A DNA stretch of 64,000 nt from an uncultured Pseudomonadales bacterium (lineage in GTDB: Bacteria; Pseudomonadota; Gammaproteobacteria; Pseudomonadales; Azotimanducaceae): positions 1-64,000 of the forward strand of contig CATOTI010000003.1 in NCBI GenBank assembly GCA_951813295.1, in the 5' to 3' direction. The notes beneath the pieces are model-generated. The model did not search any database. It saw nothing but the letters and a program-made list of their open reading frames with translations, and was not told the origin of the DNA. The position numbers were made by a program, and so were the translations under genes. Below are positions 19,824 to 29,600 of the stretch, one piece after another (position 1 is the stretch's first letter; each line of letters begins with the position of its first letter).

Positions 19824-22397
19824 ATGGTGGCCTTTCTCGTGAGTGGGCTTGCTATCGCGGGCTGTTCGAACTCGAAAAACGACCCTCCACGGATCACGTC
19901 ATCACCGCCGCTTTCTTCGGTGCTGGAGGATTCAACCTACGCTTATACGGTCACGGCCGTCGATGACGGCCCGACGATTACCTTTTCGGTCGCCGGCGCG
20001 AACTGGTTGTCGGTGTCGGGTTCGGTCATTAGCGGGGTTCCCGAGAACGAGCACGTGGGTATCTCGAACGTCACGGTGACGGCTTCCGATGGCGAGCTCA
20101 CGACGACACAGTCGTTCGCAATCGAGGTCATCAACACGAATGATCTACCGGTCTTTACGACGACGGATTTCTCCGGCGGCGAGCAGTGGGTGTCCGTGAC
20201 GGGGCAACTGTTCGACGACGTCGACGTTGGCGACAGCCACACGATCACGGTCGTCGAAAACGAGATGGCGATTGAACCGATCGATTCGGTCTATACCACG
20301 TCGGTCGGCAGTTTGGTGATCAGCGGCGAGGCGTACACGTTCACGCCGTTCTCGTCGAAGTCGAGCCAACTTCAGGTTACGGTGGTCGACACGAGTGGAA
20401 CCGATGTGTCGACCGATATTTTGATCGCCGAAACGATCGGTGATCCACTGGCCGGCGAACAGTGGCATCACGACAACCGCGGGCAGGCTGCGTTTTCCTT
20501 CCCCGACGAATTGGTTGCCTTCATCGAACAGGATCCCGATTTCGCGTGGCCCCCACTGCCGACCGAGTGTGCCGACCTTTCGGCGACGGCGTGCCAAGCG
20601 CATGTTGCCGGCTTCCGTACACCGACCGAGGACATCAATACCGTCGGCGCGATCACCGCTGGTATCCGAGGGCAAGGCGTTTCGGTGGTGGTGGTGGATA
20701 CCGGTCTAGAGATCGCCCATCCGGACCTTGCCGCCAACCTCGTTCCTGGCCTGTCGATGGATTTCCTCTCTGGCGATGATGATCCGACCAACGACCTCAG
20801 CGTGTTCGGCGATCACGGCACGAGTGTCGCCGGAATTGTCGGCTCCGTCGGCTGGAACGATATCGGTGGCATCGGGGTGGCGCCGGAGGTCGGCCTGGCG
20901 GGGATGAACTTCCTCTTCGCCCAGGATGACACGTCGCGTGCCCAAACCCATGGTCTCTTCAACTCGTCGGTGACGGTGTCAGACCCCGTCGTTGCTTTTA
21001 ATCGTAGTTACGGAATCAGTTACCGAATCGGTCCGATCTTCTTCCCGTGGAATGAATTCGAGGCCGAATTGGTCGCGAACACCGGGACGTTGCGCGACGG
21101 ACTTGGGGCGATCAATGTGAAAGCGAGTGGTAACGCATTCGATCGGTTTCGACGGTTTTTGCCCTACCCGGACTTGGACCTCCCTTCCCATACGGCGGAG
21201 GGCGAAACCTACAACGCACACATGGGGACGATGGTCGTCGGTGCGGTGACCGCGGCGGGCGACCGGGCTTCCTATTCGACGCCTGGATCGAGTCTCTTTC
21301 TTTCTGCCCCGGCGGGCGAGTACGGCCTCTTCTTTCCCGCCATCGTTACCACTGATCAGTCCGGCTGTGAACGCGGCTACAGCCGCGCGGACGAGTTCTG
21401 GGCCTCGCTTTGGCCGTTCAACTTTGGCCCGGGCGAAGACAACGAAAACTGCGACTACACAAGTTCGTTCAATGGCACCTCATCCGCCGCGCCGATGGTG
21501 AGCGGCGTCATCGCGCTCATTGCATCGGCGAACCCGGCGCTCGACTGGCGCCAGATTCGCCATGTTCTCGCGTCGACCGCGACGCAGCCGGAAGCGGACG
21601 ATGCAGCCGTCATTCGAGCCGTTGGTGAGGGTTCGTTCACCGCGCATCTAGGCTGGGTTCAGAATGCCGCCGGCTACTGGCACAACAATCAATATGGGCT
21701 GGGCCGGCCGGACGCGAGCGCGGCCGTCGAAACCGCCATGAACGCGCCCGTGATGGGAGATCTAGTTGAAGCGTCCTCGACGTGGGGGCCTTACCATGAT
21801 CCGACGACGGTGGCGGTTCCGATTCCCGACGGCGAAGCGGCAGGTGCCACGATTGATGTCGTGCTCGACGACGTGCCCATGGACTTCACGGAGAGCGTGC
21901 GGGTGCGGTTGAGCGTCCATGCCACCGGCCTTTGTTGGATCACGGAAGCCTATGACTGTTCTGCGGTGAACCCCGAAGGGTCGCTTTCGAACTCCGCCGG
22001 CGTCGATCTTGCGATCGAGTTGACCTCGCCAAGCGGCACGAAGGGCATGTTGTTGAGTTCTAACCAACTCGTGGTCGGTGAAGCGTTGGTGGCGGATCAC
22101 ATCTTGTTCGACACACCGATGCAGGCCTCGGCGTTCTACGGTGAGGATCCGAATGGCACTTGGCGGATTCGCTTCGTCGATGTCGATGCGACCCCGGTGC
22201 GACCGATCCCGTTGCCGATCGAGGCCTACGCGGTCGACATCGACGAAGACGGCAATCTCATCTATCCGGAATGGTTGATCCAAACCGCGGATGGCCAGAC
22301 GACCTTCTATTGGGGCGTGAATAACCCGGAACCATCTGAAGTGCGCGGCATCGAGTTAACCGTGTTCGGACACGCGCAAACAGGAGCATCGGAATGA
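19824..22397 (+). CDS. Subtilisin-like (S8) protease lipoprotein with P domain, copy A
   Basis: A secreted, lipid-anchored serine protease of about 857 aa. A short hydrophobic segment ends in the lipobox IAGC (SGLAIAGCSNS), followed by a cadherin/Ig-like region (residues ~25-190). The S8 catalytic triad is visible as D292 (VVVVDTGLEIAHPD), H331 (GDHGTSVAGI) and S553 (NGTSSAAPMVSG), with N437 in ASGN as the likely oxyanion residue. A kexin-type P domain occupies about residues 660-800 (LAIELTSPSGTKGML...GTWRIRFVD). No N-terminal I9 prodomain is evident. The frame is open far upstream; I chose the ATG at 19824 because it directly precedes the signal, although its n-region lacks basic residues, so an upstream start (for example a GTG near 19756) is possible. 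It overlaps the next gene by 4 nt. Confidence 0.85.
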   Translation: MVAFLVSGLAIAGCSNSKNDPPRITSSPPLSSVLEDSTYAYTVTAVDDGPTITFSVAGANWLSVSGSVISGVPENEHVGISNVTVTASDGELTTTQSFAIEVINTNDLPVFTTTDFSGGEQWVSVTGQLFDDVDVGDSHTITVVENEMAIEPIDSVYTTSVGSLVISGEAYTFTPFSSKSSQLQVTVVDTSGTDVSTDILIAETIGDPLAGEQWHHDNRGQAAFSFPDELVAFIEQDPDFAWPPLPTECADLSATACQAHVAGFRTPTEDINTVGAITAGIRGQGVSVVVVDTGLEIAHPDLAANLVPGLSMDFLSGDDDPTNDLSVFGDHGTSVAGIVGSVGWNDIGGIGVAPEVGLAGMNFLFAQDDTSRAQTHGLFNSSVTVSDPVVAFNRSYGISYRIGPIFFPWNEFEAELVANTGTLRDGLGAINVKASGNAFDRFRRFLPYPDLDLPSHTAEGETYNAHMGTMVVGAVTAAGDRASYSTPGSSLFLSAPAGEYGLFFPAIVTTDQSGCERGYSRADEFWASLWPFNFGPGEDNENCDYTSSFNGTSSAAPMVSGVIALIASANPALDWRQIRHVLASTATQPEADDAAVIRAVGEGSFTAHLGWVQNAAGYWHNNQYGLGRPDASAAVETAMNAPVMGDLVEASSTWGPYHDPTTVAVPIPDGEAAGATIDVVLDDVPMDFTESVRVRLSVHATGLCWITEAYDCSAVNPEGSLSNSAGVDLAIELTSPSGTKGMLLSSNQLVVGEALVADHILFDTPMQASAFYGEDPNGTWRIRFVDVDATPVRPIPLPIEAYAVDIDEDGNLIYPEWLIQTADGQTTFYWGVNNPEPSEVRGIELTVFGHAQTGASE

Positions 22398-22837
22398 AGC
22401 GACAGACGCGAATCGCCTCGATCATTATCGCCGCCGCCGGCATCGCCGTTGCCGATCCCGTCGTCCCACAAGTCGTGTACCCAACCCACGAAATGGACGC
22501 CGTACAACCCGTTGTCCCGGTGCCGCCGGCGCCGGTGACGCGCCCCGAGGGGCAAGTCGTTCAAATCACGCGCCCTTCCTTCGGCGTCCGCACGCGCAAT
22601 ATCCTCATCGTCGCCGATCGTAGTGCCACCCAACTCGCGACCGCGCACGGACTAACCCTCGTCCAAGAGGCGACACCGCGGCGAATCACGGTGAATCCCG
22701 CGACGCCGCAAAAAACGCTCATGGTGATGACCGTCCCCGAGGACCGCGACATCGCCGAAGTCCTCGCGAAACTCCGCGCGGCCCCCGGCATTCGTTACGC
22801 CGAGCGCGAGTTCGTACGGCCGTATCGGACGTTCTAG
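22394..22837 (+). CDS. Secreted I9/propeptide-like protein, copy A
   Basis: A 147-aa protein with an N-terminal signal (MKRQTRIASIIIAAAGIAVA), a Pro/Val-rich spacer, and a C-terminal ~80 residues ending in EVLAKLRAAPGIRYAEREFVRPY. That ending is the pattern of subtilisin propeptides/I9 inhibitors (… L ... pgV.yaEpn...). It starts inside the protease stop codon (ATGA), so the two are co-translated. The simplest reading is a prodomain supplied in trans: a folding chaperone and/or inhibitor of the upstream protease. That function is inference; the similarity is at motif level. Confidence 0.65.
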   Translation: MKRQTRIASIIIAAAGIAVADPVVPQVVYPTHEMDAVQPVVPVPPAPVTRPEGQVVQITRPSFGVRTRNILIVADRSATQLATAHGLTLVQEATPRRITVNPATPQKTLMVMTVPEDRDIAEVLAKLRAAPGIRYAEREFVRPYRTF

Positions 22838-22927
22838 GCGAGCACCGGGCGGCGCGACCGGGCGAGGGTGTCACGGCGCGGCAATTGAACTCGTTGGCGG
22901 GACGTAGACCGGGATCGATCTCCGGAT

Positions 22928-23174
22928 ACCGGCGGGTGGTTCGCAACGGCTATCAGCCTGAGCGGGAGATCTTGACCGGTATCGGCAAGGTCGCCGTCAA
23001 AGTGCCGAAAGTCAGAAGTCGACAAGGCGAGCCGGTCAGCTTTCGGTCGGCACTGGTGCCGCCGTACATCAGGAAAACGGCCACGATGGAAGCAGCCATC
23101 CCCTGGCTATACTTGAAGGGTATTTCCACGGGTCAGATGCAAGGGGCTCTGGAAGCGCTGGTGGGTCCGCAAGC
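22928..23174 (+). pseudogene. IS256-family transposase internal fragment
   Basis: About 82 codons of an IS256 (Mutator-type) transposase: RRVVRNGYQPEREILTG through TGQMQGALEALVGPQA. The same segment occurs nearly identically at 25582-25828. Both copies lose identity at GTCCGCAAGC, although the second runs on with the expected IS256 codons for two more residues. Start, catalytic region and end are missing. Confidence 0.85.
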
Positions 23175-23239
23175 ACGTAGCCAAAGGTGATCGACCGTCC
23201 GCTGCGGCGCGATGAGGCCAGGAGCGTTGGACGGCGGAT

Positions 23240-23400
23240 TCTCGAAGTCGTGGCGGTGCACCCAGTCCCCAGCAAACAGGTCTCTGCCATAGAAGCGCTC
23301 ATTCCTGCAAAATACCCGACCAATCCCGACCAATCTTGAGCAGATCCAGCAGGCGCACCAGGACCACAACTACGACTGTTCGACCAGTCGGCGTGGTCGA
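23240..23400 (-). repeat. Dispersed intergenic repeat, copy 1 (inverted)
   Basis: Read on the - strand, this matches segments at about 37235-37350 and 42165-42362 (with an insertion in the latter). The shared core includes GGAATGAGCGCTTCTAT and GCAGAGAC-TGTTTGCTGG. It lies at the end of the IS256 fragment. In the two other copies the element runs straight into a tRNA-like palindromic segment. The nature of the element is unknown; it looks like a short non-autonomous repeat. Confidence 0.6.
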
Positions 23401-23445
23401 ACGAGTTTTCCACGAGTTCGGGAGTCATGAGAGGAAGCCGGGCGA

Positions 23446-23886
23446 TCAAGTGTGCTTCAACTTCGATGGGCATACTTCGTGGCGCGGATCGATCCAAATC
23501 ACATTGAAGTACTGTCGGTCAACCCAGCCCCATAGACGCAGTGTGCTGTTGACGCGTAGCGAAAATAGATCATCGAAACTAACCGAGACCTCGGGCACGC
23601 GGGATCGCGCCGCTGGCGAAAAAGCCTCTACCGGTACAGGGTGGTTCTGCTTGTGCGCATTTCGTATCTCACCCCACGTCTGAGTTTCGAGCGAGCGCAT
23701 ATAGGGGATGAGAGCCGCCAATTGCTCCCGAAACGCTTCGATTCCCCAGCCTGATTCAGTATCAAAATGCGTGAAGCGCCACGCGATGTTCCGTTTGAGC
23801 AACTCATCGGGGTCATCAGCAACGCGGACTGCGTGGCCCTCCCGTGGAGCACTGCCGACCTTAGGCCTCTTCTTCCGACGAGCCAA
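23446..23886 (-). CDS. Putative toxin partner of Panacea antitoxin
   Basis: A 146-aa protein directly downstream of the Panacea gene. The proposed TTG start at 23886 lies one base after the upstream stop and gives the basic N-terminus MARRKKRPKV. The conserved-looking body has WRFTHFDTESGWGIEAFREQ and ends with LRVNSTLRLWGWVDRQYFNVIWIDPRHEVCP. Such an ending is common in a family found beside DUF4065 proteins. The frame is open further upstream, but this part overlaps the antitoxin. The toxic activity is not evident from sequence. The assignment depends on the neighbour. Confidence 0.65.
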   Translation of the reverse strand: MARRKKRPKVGSAPREGHAVRVADDPDELLKRNIAWRFTHFDTESGWGIEAFREQLAALIPYMRSLETQTWGEIRNAHKQNHPVPVEAFSPAARSRVPEVSVSFDDLFSLRVNSTLRLWGWVDRQYFNVIWIDPRHEVCPSKLKHT

Positions 23887-23887
23887 A

Positions 23888-24328
23888 CTAGAGGGACGAG
23901 TAGTACTCGGCAATGCTCGCGTGGGAGATGGGCTCTCGACCCCGCTCGCCGTCTTCCAGGTTGCCAGCGGCTCGGGCATCGTGCCATGGCGCTTCCATGT
24001 GCGTTAGGTCGCTCAACCACTGGGAGTCTCTCTCGCCATAGAACTCGACAACCTTATCGATCGAGTCTCGCTCTTCGGCCGAGAGGTTCTCGGCGCTTCC
24101 CTTGTGAAAGTCCCCAGGATTGACCGAGTACTTCAATCGATGCGCCGTGTAGAGGTCACTGACTACCGGGCCGTTAGCCCACGCCTGGATCTCTTCGTCG
24201 TAAAGCGGTTTTTCGTCCCACACTAGCGACCACGCCTGCGCGTAATAGCACAGCTTCTGCAGCTTGAGCGCCGGAATGGTCCCTGTCTTGGACAAAATGT
24301 ACTCGGCGACGTCAAAAACAGTAGCCAT
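23888..24328 (-). CDS. Panacea-domain (DUF4065, SocA-like) antitoxin
   Basis: A 146-aa DUF4065/Panacea protein: ATVFDVAEYILSK, LKLQKLCYYAQAWSLVWDEKPLYDEEIQAWANGPVV, and SDLTHMEAPWHDAR are the family landmarks. Panacea antitoxins neutralise varied toxins encoded next to them. Here the partner follows after one base on the same strand, so the pair forms a compact operon. The ATG at 24328 is the only sensible start. The upstream 24330-24410 region would carry the promoter; no operator is obvious. Confidence 0.85.
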   Translation of the reverse strand: MATVFDVAEYILSKTGTIPALKLQKLCYYAQAWSLVWDEKPLYDEEIQAWANGPVVSDLYTAHRLKYSVNPGDFHKGSAENLSAEERDSIDKVVEFYGERDSQWLSDLTHMEAPWHDARAAGNLEDGERGREPISHASIAEYYSSL

Positions 24329-24410
24329 TAGTCTCTCCCGGGACGTGGTGGCGAACCGCCACTATCGAAGCAGACGTATCGTACATCAAGCACCACGGCA
24401 ATATGGGGTT

Positions 24411-24490
24411 GACCTGCTAGGCGATTTTCGGACCATTGAATAGTTGAGAGGATGGCTTCCTACGGAGGAAGTCATGAAGAAGAGTCGCCA
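24411..24490 (+). mobile_element. Left end of an IS3-family element (fragment)
   Basis: About 65 bp at 24411-24475 is the inverted copy of 25042-25108. It contains the IS tip (CTAGGCGATTTTCGGACC), a ribosome-binding region and ATGAAG of an OrfA that stops after a few codons. It is a second, almost completely deleted IS3 copy pointing the opposite way from the neighbouring one. Confidence 0.7.
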
Positions 24491-24533
24491 AACGCCGCCT
24501 GGGGCGCTTTTTCGGCACTTGCAGCGCGGCCTT

Positions 24534-25108
24534 GCGCCACCCCGATCGAAGCTCATACGATAGCCCTCCCGTCCCATGAGCACCCGGATACGGCGGTAGC
24601 CGAAGCGCGGACGGCTCGCCGCGAGGCATTTCATCACCGCGACAACGGGCGCATCCTTGGCCTCGAGACGTGAGCGGTAGAAGAGCGCCGATCGCGACAC
24701 GGAGACTAGGCGGCAAGCCCGTCGTTGGGACAGACCGCGGCGCATGGCATACGTCGCTTGCTGCCGTCGAACGCGGGCGCTCACCACGTTTTTGCCTGGA
24801 TCTCCTTCATGATCTCGACCTCAAGATCACGCTCCGCCAAGAGCTTCTTCAGTCGCGCATTCTCTTGTTCGAGCTGCTTGAGCTTGCGCACGTCGTTGAC
24901 GTCGCCGCCGCCGTACTTCTTGCGCCAGGCATAGATCGTTTGTTCGCTGACCCCGTGGCGCTTGGCGACCTTCGGAACCGACTCCCGATCCGTCTCTCTC
25001 AGGATCCGTACCATCTGCTCTTCTGTGAATCGACTCTGCTTCATGACTTCCTCCGTCGGAAGCCATCCTCTCAATTATTCAATGGTCCGAAAATCGCCTA
25101 GCAGGTCA
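24534..25108 (-). mobile_element. IS3-family remnant, left end + orfA + start of orfB
   Basis: Starting at 25108 with the same IS tip as the fragment at 24411, this remnant holds a complete OrfA (25044-24781). It also holds the first ~80 codons of OrfB (24787 downward: RRGLSQRRACRLVSVSRSALFYRSRL, then RPRFGYRRIRVLMGREGYRMSFD). Sequence leaves the family at about 24545, so the catalytic DDE part of OrfB is absent. The element cannot transpose alone. Confidence 0.8.
24781..25044 (-). CDS. IS3-family OrfA (helix-turn-helix)
   Basis: An 87-aa OrfA: MKQSRFTEEQMVRILRETDRE, an HTH (SVPKVAKRHGVSEQTIYAWRKKYGG) and a leucine-zipper stretch LKQLEQENARLKKLLAERDLEVE. In intact IS3 elements it provides DNA binding and is joined to OrfB by -1 frameshifting; OrfB here begins in the overlapping frame but is cut short. 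Full-length OrfA alone may act only as a repressor of related copies. Confidence 0.85.
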   Translation of the reverse strand: MKQSRFTEEQMVRILRETDRESVPKVAKRHGVSEQTIYAWRKKYGGGDVNDVRKLKQLEQENARLKKLLAERDLEVEIMKEIQAKTW

Positions 25109-25111
25109 ATA

Positions 25112-25325
25112 CGCTCGATCGAAGCTCATCGGATAGCCCTCCCGACCCAACAACACCTGAATACGGCGGTAGCCGTAGCGCGGATGGCGTACCGCCAGGC
25201 GCTTCATCACCGCGAGAACAGGCGCATCCTTGGCCTCGAGACGTGAGCGGTAGGCGAGCGCCGATCGCGCCACCGAGACGAGGCGACAAGCCCGTCGTTG
25301 GGACAGACCCCGGCGCAGAGTTATG
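25112..25325 (-). pseudogene. Second IS3 orfB N-terminal fragment
   Basis: About 70 codons of OrfB (RRGLSQRRACRLVSVARSALAYRSRLEAKDAP through GYRRIQVLLGREGYPMSFDR). It is similar but not identical to the fragment at 24545-24787, so it comes from another IS3 copy. It abuts the IS tip at 25108 on one side and the IS256 left part at about 25330 on the other. No start or catalytic residues remain. Confidence 0.75.
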
Positions 25326-25421
25326 ACTGAATCTGGTGTCTGACGGGATTTGAAGTATGCGGCGTGCGTTGTTGAAATCGGTTTTGCCGAAACTGATTTT
25401 GACAAGAGGAACACGCCACAC

Positions 25422-26199
25422 ATGGACAACGATAATGTGATTGATCTGGCGATGCCAGAGGAGAAGGACACCCTCACGGCAGTCTTGCGAGAAGGTGCGA
25501 GACGACTGCTGGATCAAGCGATCAAAGCGGAAGTGGAGGAGTTGTTGAGCGGCTACCAGGACGAGGAGACCGAGATCGGTCACCGGCGGGTGGTTCGCAA
25601 CGGCTATCAGCCTGAGCGGGAAATCTTGACCGGTATCGGCAAGGTCGCCGTCAAAGTGCCGAAAGTCAGAAGTCGACAAGGCGAGCCGGTCAGCTTTCGG
25701 TCGGCACTGGTGCCGCCGTACATCAGGAAAACGGCCACGATGGAAGCAGCCATCCCCTGGCTGTACTTGAAGGGTATTTCCACGGGTCAGATGCAAGGGG
25801 CTCTGGAAGCGCTGGTGGGTCCGCAAGCGAAGGGCGTGGAGCAGAAGACATTCGCTGAGTTGGCGTATGAGCCCAAGACGCGTCGGGAAGAGTTCCTGGA
25901 GCGGATGGATGGTTTGATTGCGTGGAAGCGGTTGGAGGACCGGATCGGCAGACACTACCCGAAGGTCGGCCGCGGTCGCCGACCCTATGCCCTGCGAACG
26001 ATGCTGCTCATTCATTGCGTTCAGCTGTTCTACAACCTGACCCCGCAATGGAAGACCTGCTTGACGATGTGGAGCCGGTCCTACGGTTCGTGGGTCTGCG
26101 TCTGCTACAGGATGAGCCGACGATATTCAACTTCCGACACCTGCTGGAGCGGCACGGTCTCGTCGAGGTGTTGCTGATGGAGATGAACCGCCAACCCGG
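25422..26199 (+). pseudogene. IS256 N-terminus joined to IS5-family transposase fragment
   Basis: The frame begins as an IS256 transposase (MDNDNVIDLAMPEEKDTL... through GPQAKG, 25422-25834). It runs without a break into an IS5-family transposase start (VEQKTFAELAYEPKTRREEFLERMDGLIAWKRLEDRI, from about 25835). The IS5 part loses frame near 26046, where PDPAMEDLLDDVEP continues in another frame until about 26199. The in-frame fusion appears to be chance. Neither half has its catalytic domain. Confidence 0.8.
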
Positions 26200-26249
26200 G
26201 ATTGTGGCCGGCCAAAGTCAACGACCAAATCGGCACTGTGAGCTACTGC

Positions 26250-26461
26250 GTTTGTCGTCGCGGTGGTGGACGAGTTCACCCATTCGTGTCTGTCGATCCA
26301 TGTCGCTGGTCGACTCCGACCACGCCAGGTCAGTGCCGAGTTCTGCCAACTGATGAGCGACGCATGGCGCGCCTCGTGCCATGCGCTCGGATCGTGGTCC
26401 GGAGTTCGTTACCACTTGGGTTCGTCGGTGGCTACGGCGGGAGGGCATCGACACCCGAACT
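26250..26461 (+). pseudogene. IS3-family OrfB catalytic fragment
   Basis: A short piece of an OrfB integrase domain: VVDEFTHSCLSIHVAGRLR, then in shifted frame RSDRGPEFVTTWVRRWLRREGIDTR. The D and DxxxE-type context (SDRGPEF) is recognisable, but the segment contains a frameshift and no flanks. It ends the IS graveyard; 26462-26641 holds no gene I can see. Confidence 0.75.
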
Positions 26462-26641
26462 AAATCGGCGTCGATGTTGATAACGCTGCTGTTTGTTTTC
26501 TTTTCCTGGCACGCAACAGGGAAATGCTCAAGAATCCACTGTGTTATATTCGTGCGCTGTGAATTGCCGCCTGGTCCGTTCGGCGAGAAAGTATTGGCGT
26601 TCCTGGTGAGATTGAGGCCCATGTTTCAGTTTCCCTTTGTC

Positions 26642-29600
26642 TCAGATTAGGCCAAAGAACCGCTCCAAGAACGCGCCCAGCTTGTCCAATACCGTACGCT
26701 TCTTCACGGCATGGTCGTTGTTTTTGCTGAATCTTGAAACGGGCGGCAGAATCTTCGTGATGGCGGTGCCGGCAACAGGGATCGCGCCATCCCGGAACGC
26801 GTTATCAATAAACGACTTCGTTTCGTCGGCGTTGAGGCTTTCATCGGCAATGATGCGGTCAAGCTCCTCGACCTTTTTAGCCGCGACGAAGGACTGCCAT
26901 TGCGCATCGACCCGGGCTTTCGTGGAAACGGTGTCCACAAACTGCTCGATGAGGTCTTTCTTGTTGCGCAAGCCGGGGCTGGCATTGATCGTGCGTTCGA
27001 TGGTGGCGCGGATGTCCTTGTCTTCACCGGTGTCTTTCTCTTTCAGGCATTTCTCTACCAGCATCAGGATGTAATCAACGTTGATTTCGACTTGTTTGAT
27101 CAGTTCGATCTCGAACACCACGTCGTCGTTGATCGATTCCTTTTCCGCCTCGGTCGCGCCACGCAACTCGGCATGCAGGTTCAGGTACACACTCTGATAA
27201 TCCTGGAAGTCCCGTTCACTGAGGATTTCGTGGCCTGCAAAATCGTCGAACGCGGTCAGGATGTTCTTGAGCCGCAGGATTGTGCCGAAGAGCGTGATAA
27301 AAGCCTTCTGGGCCGTTTCGCCGATGATGGCCTCGCCGAGCGGAAACATCTCGACGAGTTCCCCGATCCGTTGCTGGTACTCCTTGTGGTACTCGGCGTA
27401 AGGTTTCAGCAGCACGATGCCCTTGGCGTCCTTGTTGCCGAACAGAGCCAAGGCGTCGTGGGTTTCCTGTTCGAGATCGCGGAAGGAGATGATGTTGCCG
27501 TAGGTCTTGACCGAATCGAGGATGCGGTTGGTGCGTGAATAGGCCTGGATCAGCCCATGGGCGCGCAGGTTCTTGTCCACCCACAAGGTGTTGAGCGTGG
27601 TGGCGTCGAAGCCGGTCAGGAACATATTGACCACGATCACGATATCCAACTCGCGGTTCTTCAGACGCTGCGACAAATCCTTGTAGTAGTTCTGGAACTT
27701 GTCGGCCGACGTGTCGAAGCTCGTGCCGAACAGGACGTTGTAGTGCTTGATCGCGGCGTCCAGGTAATCCCGCGAACTTTGATCCAGTCCTTCGGTTTCG
27801 AACGCCTCTTCGCTCAGCAGCCCATCGCCTTCTTCTTTATTGGCGGCAAAGCTGTAAATCAGCCCGACCTTGAGGCGGCGGGCGGGCGGCAACTCCTTTT
27901 GCTGCTCGGCGAACTCGGTGTAGTAGCGCTTCGCTGCGTCGATGGAGGCCGTGGCGAACAACGAGTTGAATCCGGCCAGACGCTTGCCGTCATGGCGGTA
28001 GGCGGCGGCACGCTTGGTTTTCTGGTTGAAGTGCTCGCGAATGTAACCCACCACCTGCTTGACGCGCGCGGGGGCCAGCAACGCCTGCTCCGTGTTGATG
28101 GCCTGCACCTGCTGGTCCTTGATGCTGGAACGCATCCTGATCGTGTTGATGTAGTCGATGCGAAACGGCAGCACATTCTTGTCGTTGATGGCGTCGACGA
28201 TCGTATAGGTATGCAGCTTGTCGCCAAAAGCCTGCTCGGTCGTGCGCCTCCGATGGCGGCCGTGGGTACCCGCGTTATCGGCAAAGATCGGCGTGCCGGT
28301 GAAACCAAACAGGTGGTGGCGGTTGAAGGCCCGGGTGATGTCGCCATGCATGTCGCCGAACTGGCTGCGATGGCACTCGTCAAAAATGATCACCACATGC
28401 GCATCGTAAACCGGGTGCTTCTTGTGCTTTGCCACAACGCGCGAGAGCTTCTGGATGGTGGTGATAATGATGCGTGCGTTGGGATCCTCCAACTGCTTTT
28501 GCAGTACCGTCGTCGAGGTGTTGGAGTTGGCCGCGCCTTTCTCGAAGCGCTCGTATTCGCGCATGGTCTGGTAGTCCAGGTCCTTGCGGTCCACGACGAA
28601 CAACACCTTGTCGATGTCCGCCAGGCCGCACGCCAACTGGGCGGCCTTGAAGCTCGTCAGCGTCTTGCCGCTACCGGTGGTGTGCCAGATATAGCCGCCT
28701 GCCGCTGTTTTGCCCAACTGCCGCAGGTTGGTGCTGGCGCGAATACGTTGCAGCATCTGTTCCGCCGCGACGATCTGATAGGGCCGCATCACCAGCAGCT
28801 TGCGGTCCACGTCGAACACGCAGTAGCGGGTCAGCACGTTTAACAGCGAGTGCTTGGCGAAAAACGTCCTGGTGAAATCGGTCAGCTCGGTGATGGGGCG
28901 GTTTTTCGCATCGGCCCACCCGTTGGCGAAGGCAAAGCTGTGGGAGGTTCTTTGGCGCGAGCGTTTGCTGCGTCGTTCGGCCAGATGAGCGTCGCGCACC
29001 GTGTTGCTGTAATACTTGGTCAACGTACCGTTGCTGATGACGAACAGCTGAACGTACTCGAACAGGCCAGAACCGGCCCAGAAGCTGTCGCGCTGGTAGC
29101 GGTTGATCTGGTTGAACGCCTCGCGAATGTCCACGCCCCGGCGCTTGAGTTCCACATGCACCATCGGCAGGCCGTTGACCAGGATGGTGACGTCGTAGCG
29201 GTTGGCGCGTGCCCCTTCGACTTGGTACTGATTGATCACCTGCAAGGCATTGTTGTGAATGTGCTGTTTGTCGATCAGGTAAATATTCTTGGCGCTGCCG
29301 TCGTCGCGCTTGAGAATTTGGATGGGGTCTTCCTGAATACGCGCGGTCTTCTCGACGATGCCGTCATTGGCCCCTGCAACGCAGGTGCCGAAAAAGCGGT
29401 CCCATTCGGCATCGGAGAAGGTGATCTTGTTCAGCTTCTCCAGCTGGCGGCGCAGGTTGGCAATCAGATCGGCTTGCGAGGTGATCGGCAAGTACTCGTA
29501 AGCTTGCATCCGCAATTGCGTGATGAAGCCCTTTTCCAGTTCCGCCTCGGACTGATGCGCCGACTTTCGTTCGTCATCGGCCGAAAATTCAGCCACCACC

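Larger units (their letters stand above)
19600..22851 (+). repeat. 3.25-kb duplication, copy A
   Basis: This segment is repeated almost exactly at 37817-41064, 18.2 kb away in the same orientation. From the protease start to the end of the second gene the two copies are collinear without length change (offset 18213). The left edge lies near the shared TTCCCAGGCCCTGC. Before the coding part, the copies differ in a handful of bases and in the length of a poly-C run. The right edge is just past TTCTAGGCGAGCAC. Left and right flanks are unrelated, and I see no transposase inside. Confidence 0.9.

Noticed and set aside
26900-28843. Long + strand open frames of 212 and 428 codons antisense to hsdR
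   Set aside because: They are shadows of the hsdR coding strand; hsdR has all family motifs and these have none.
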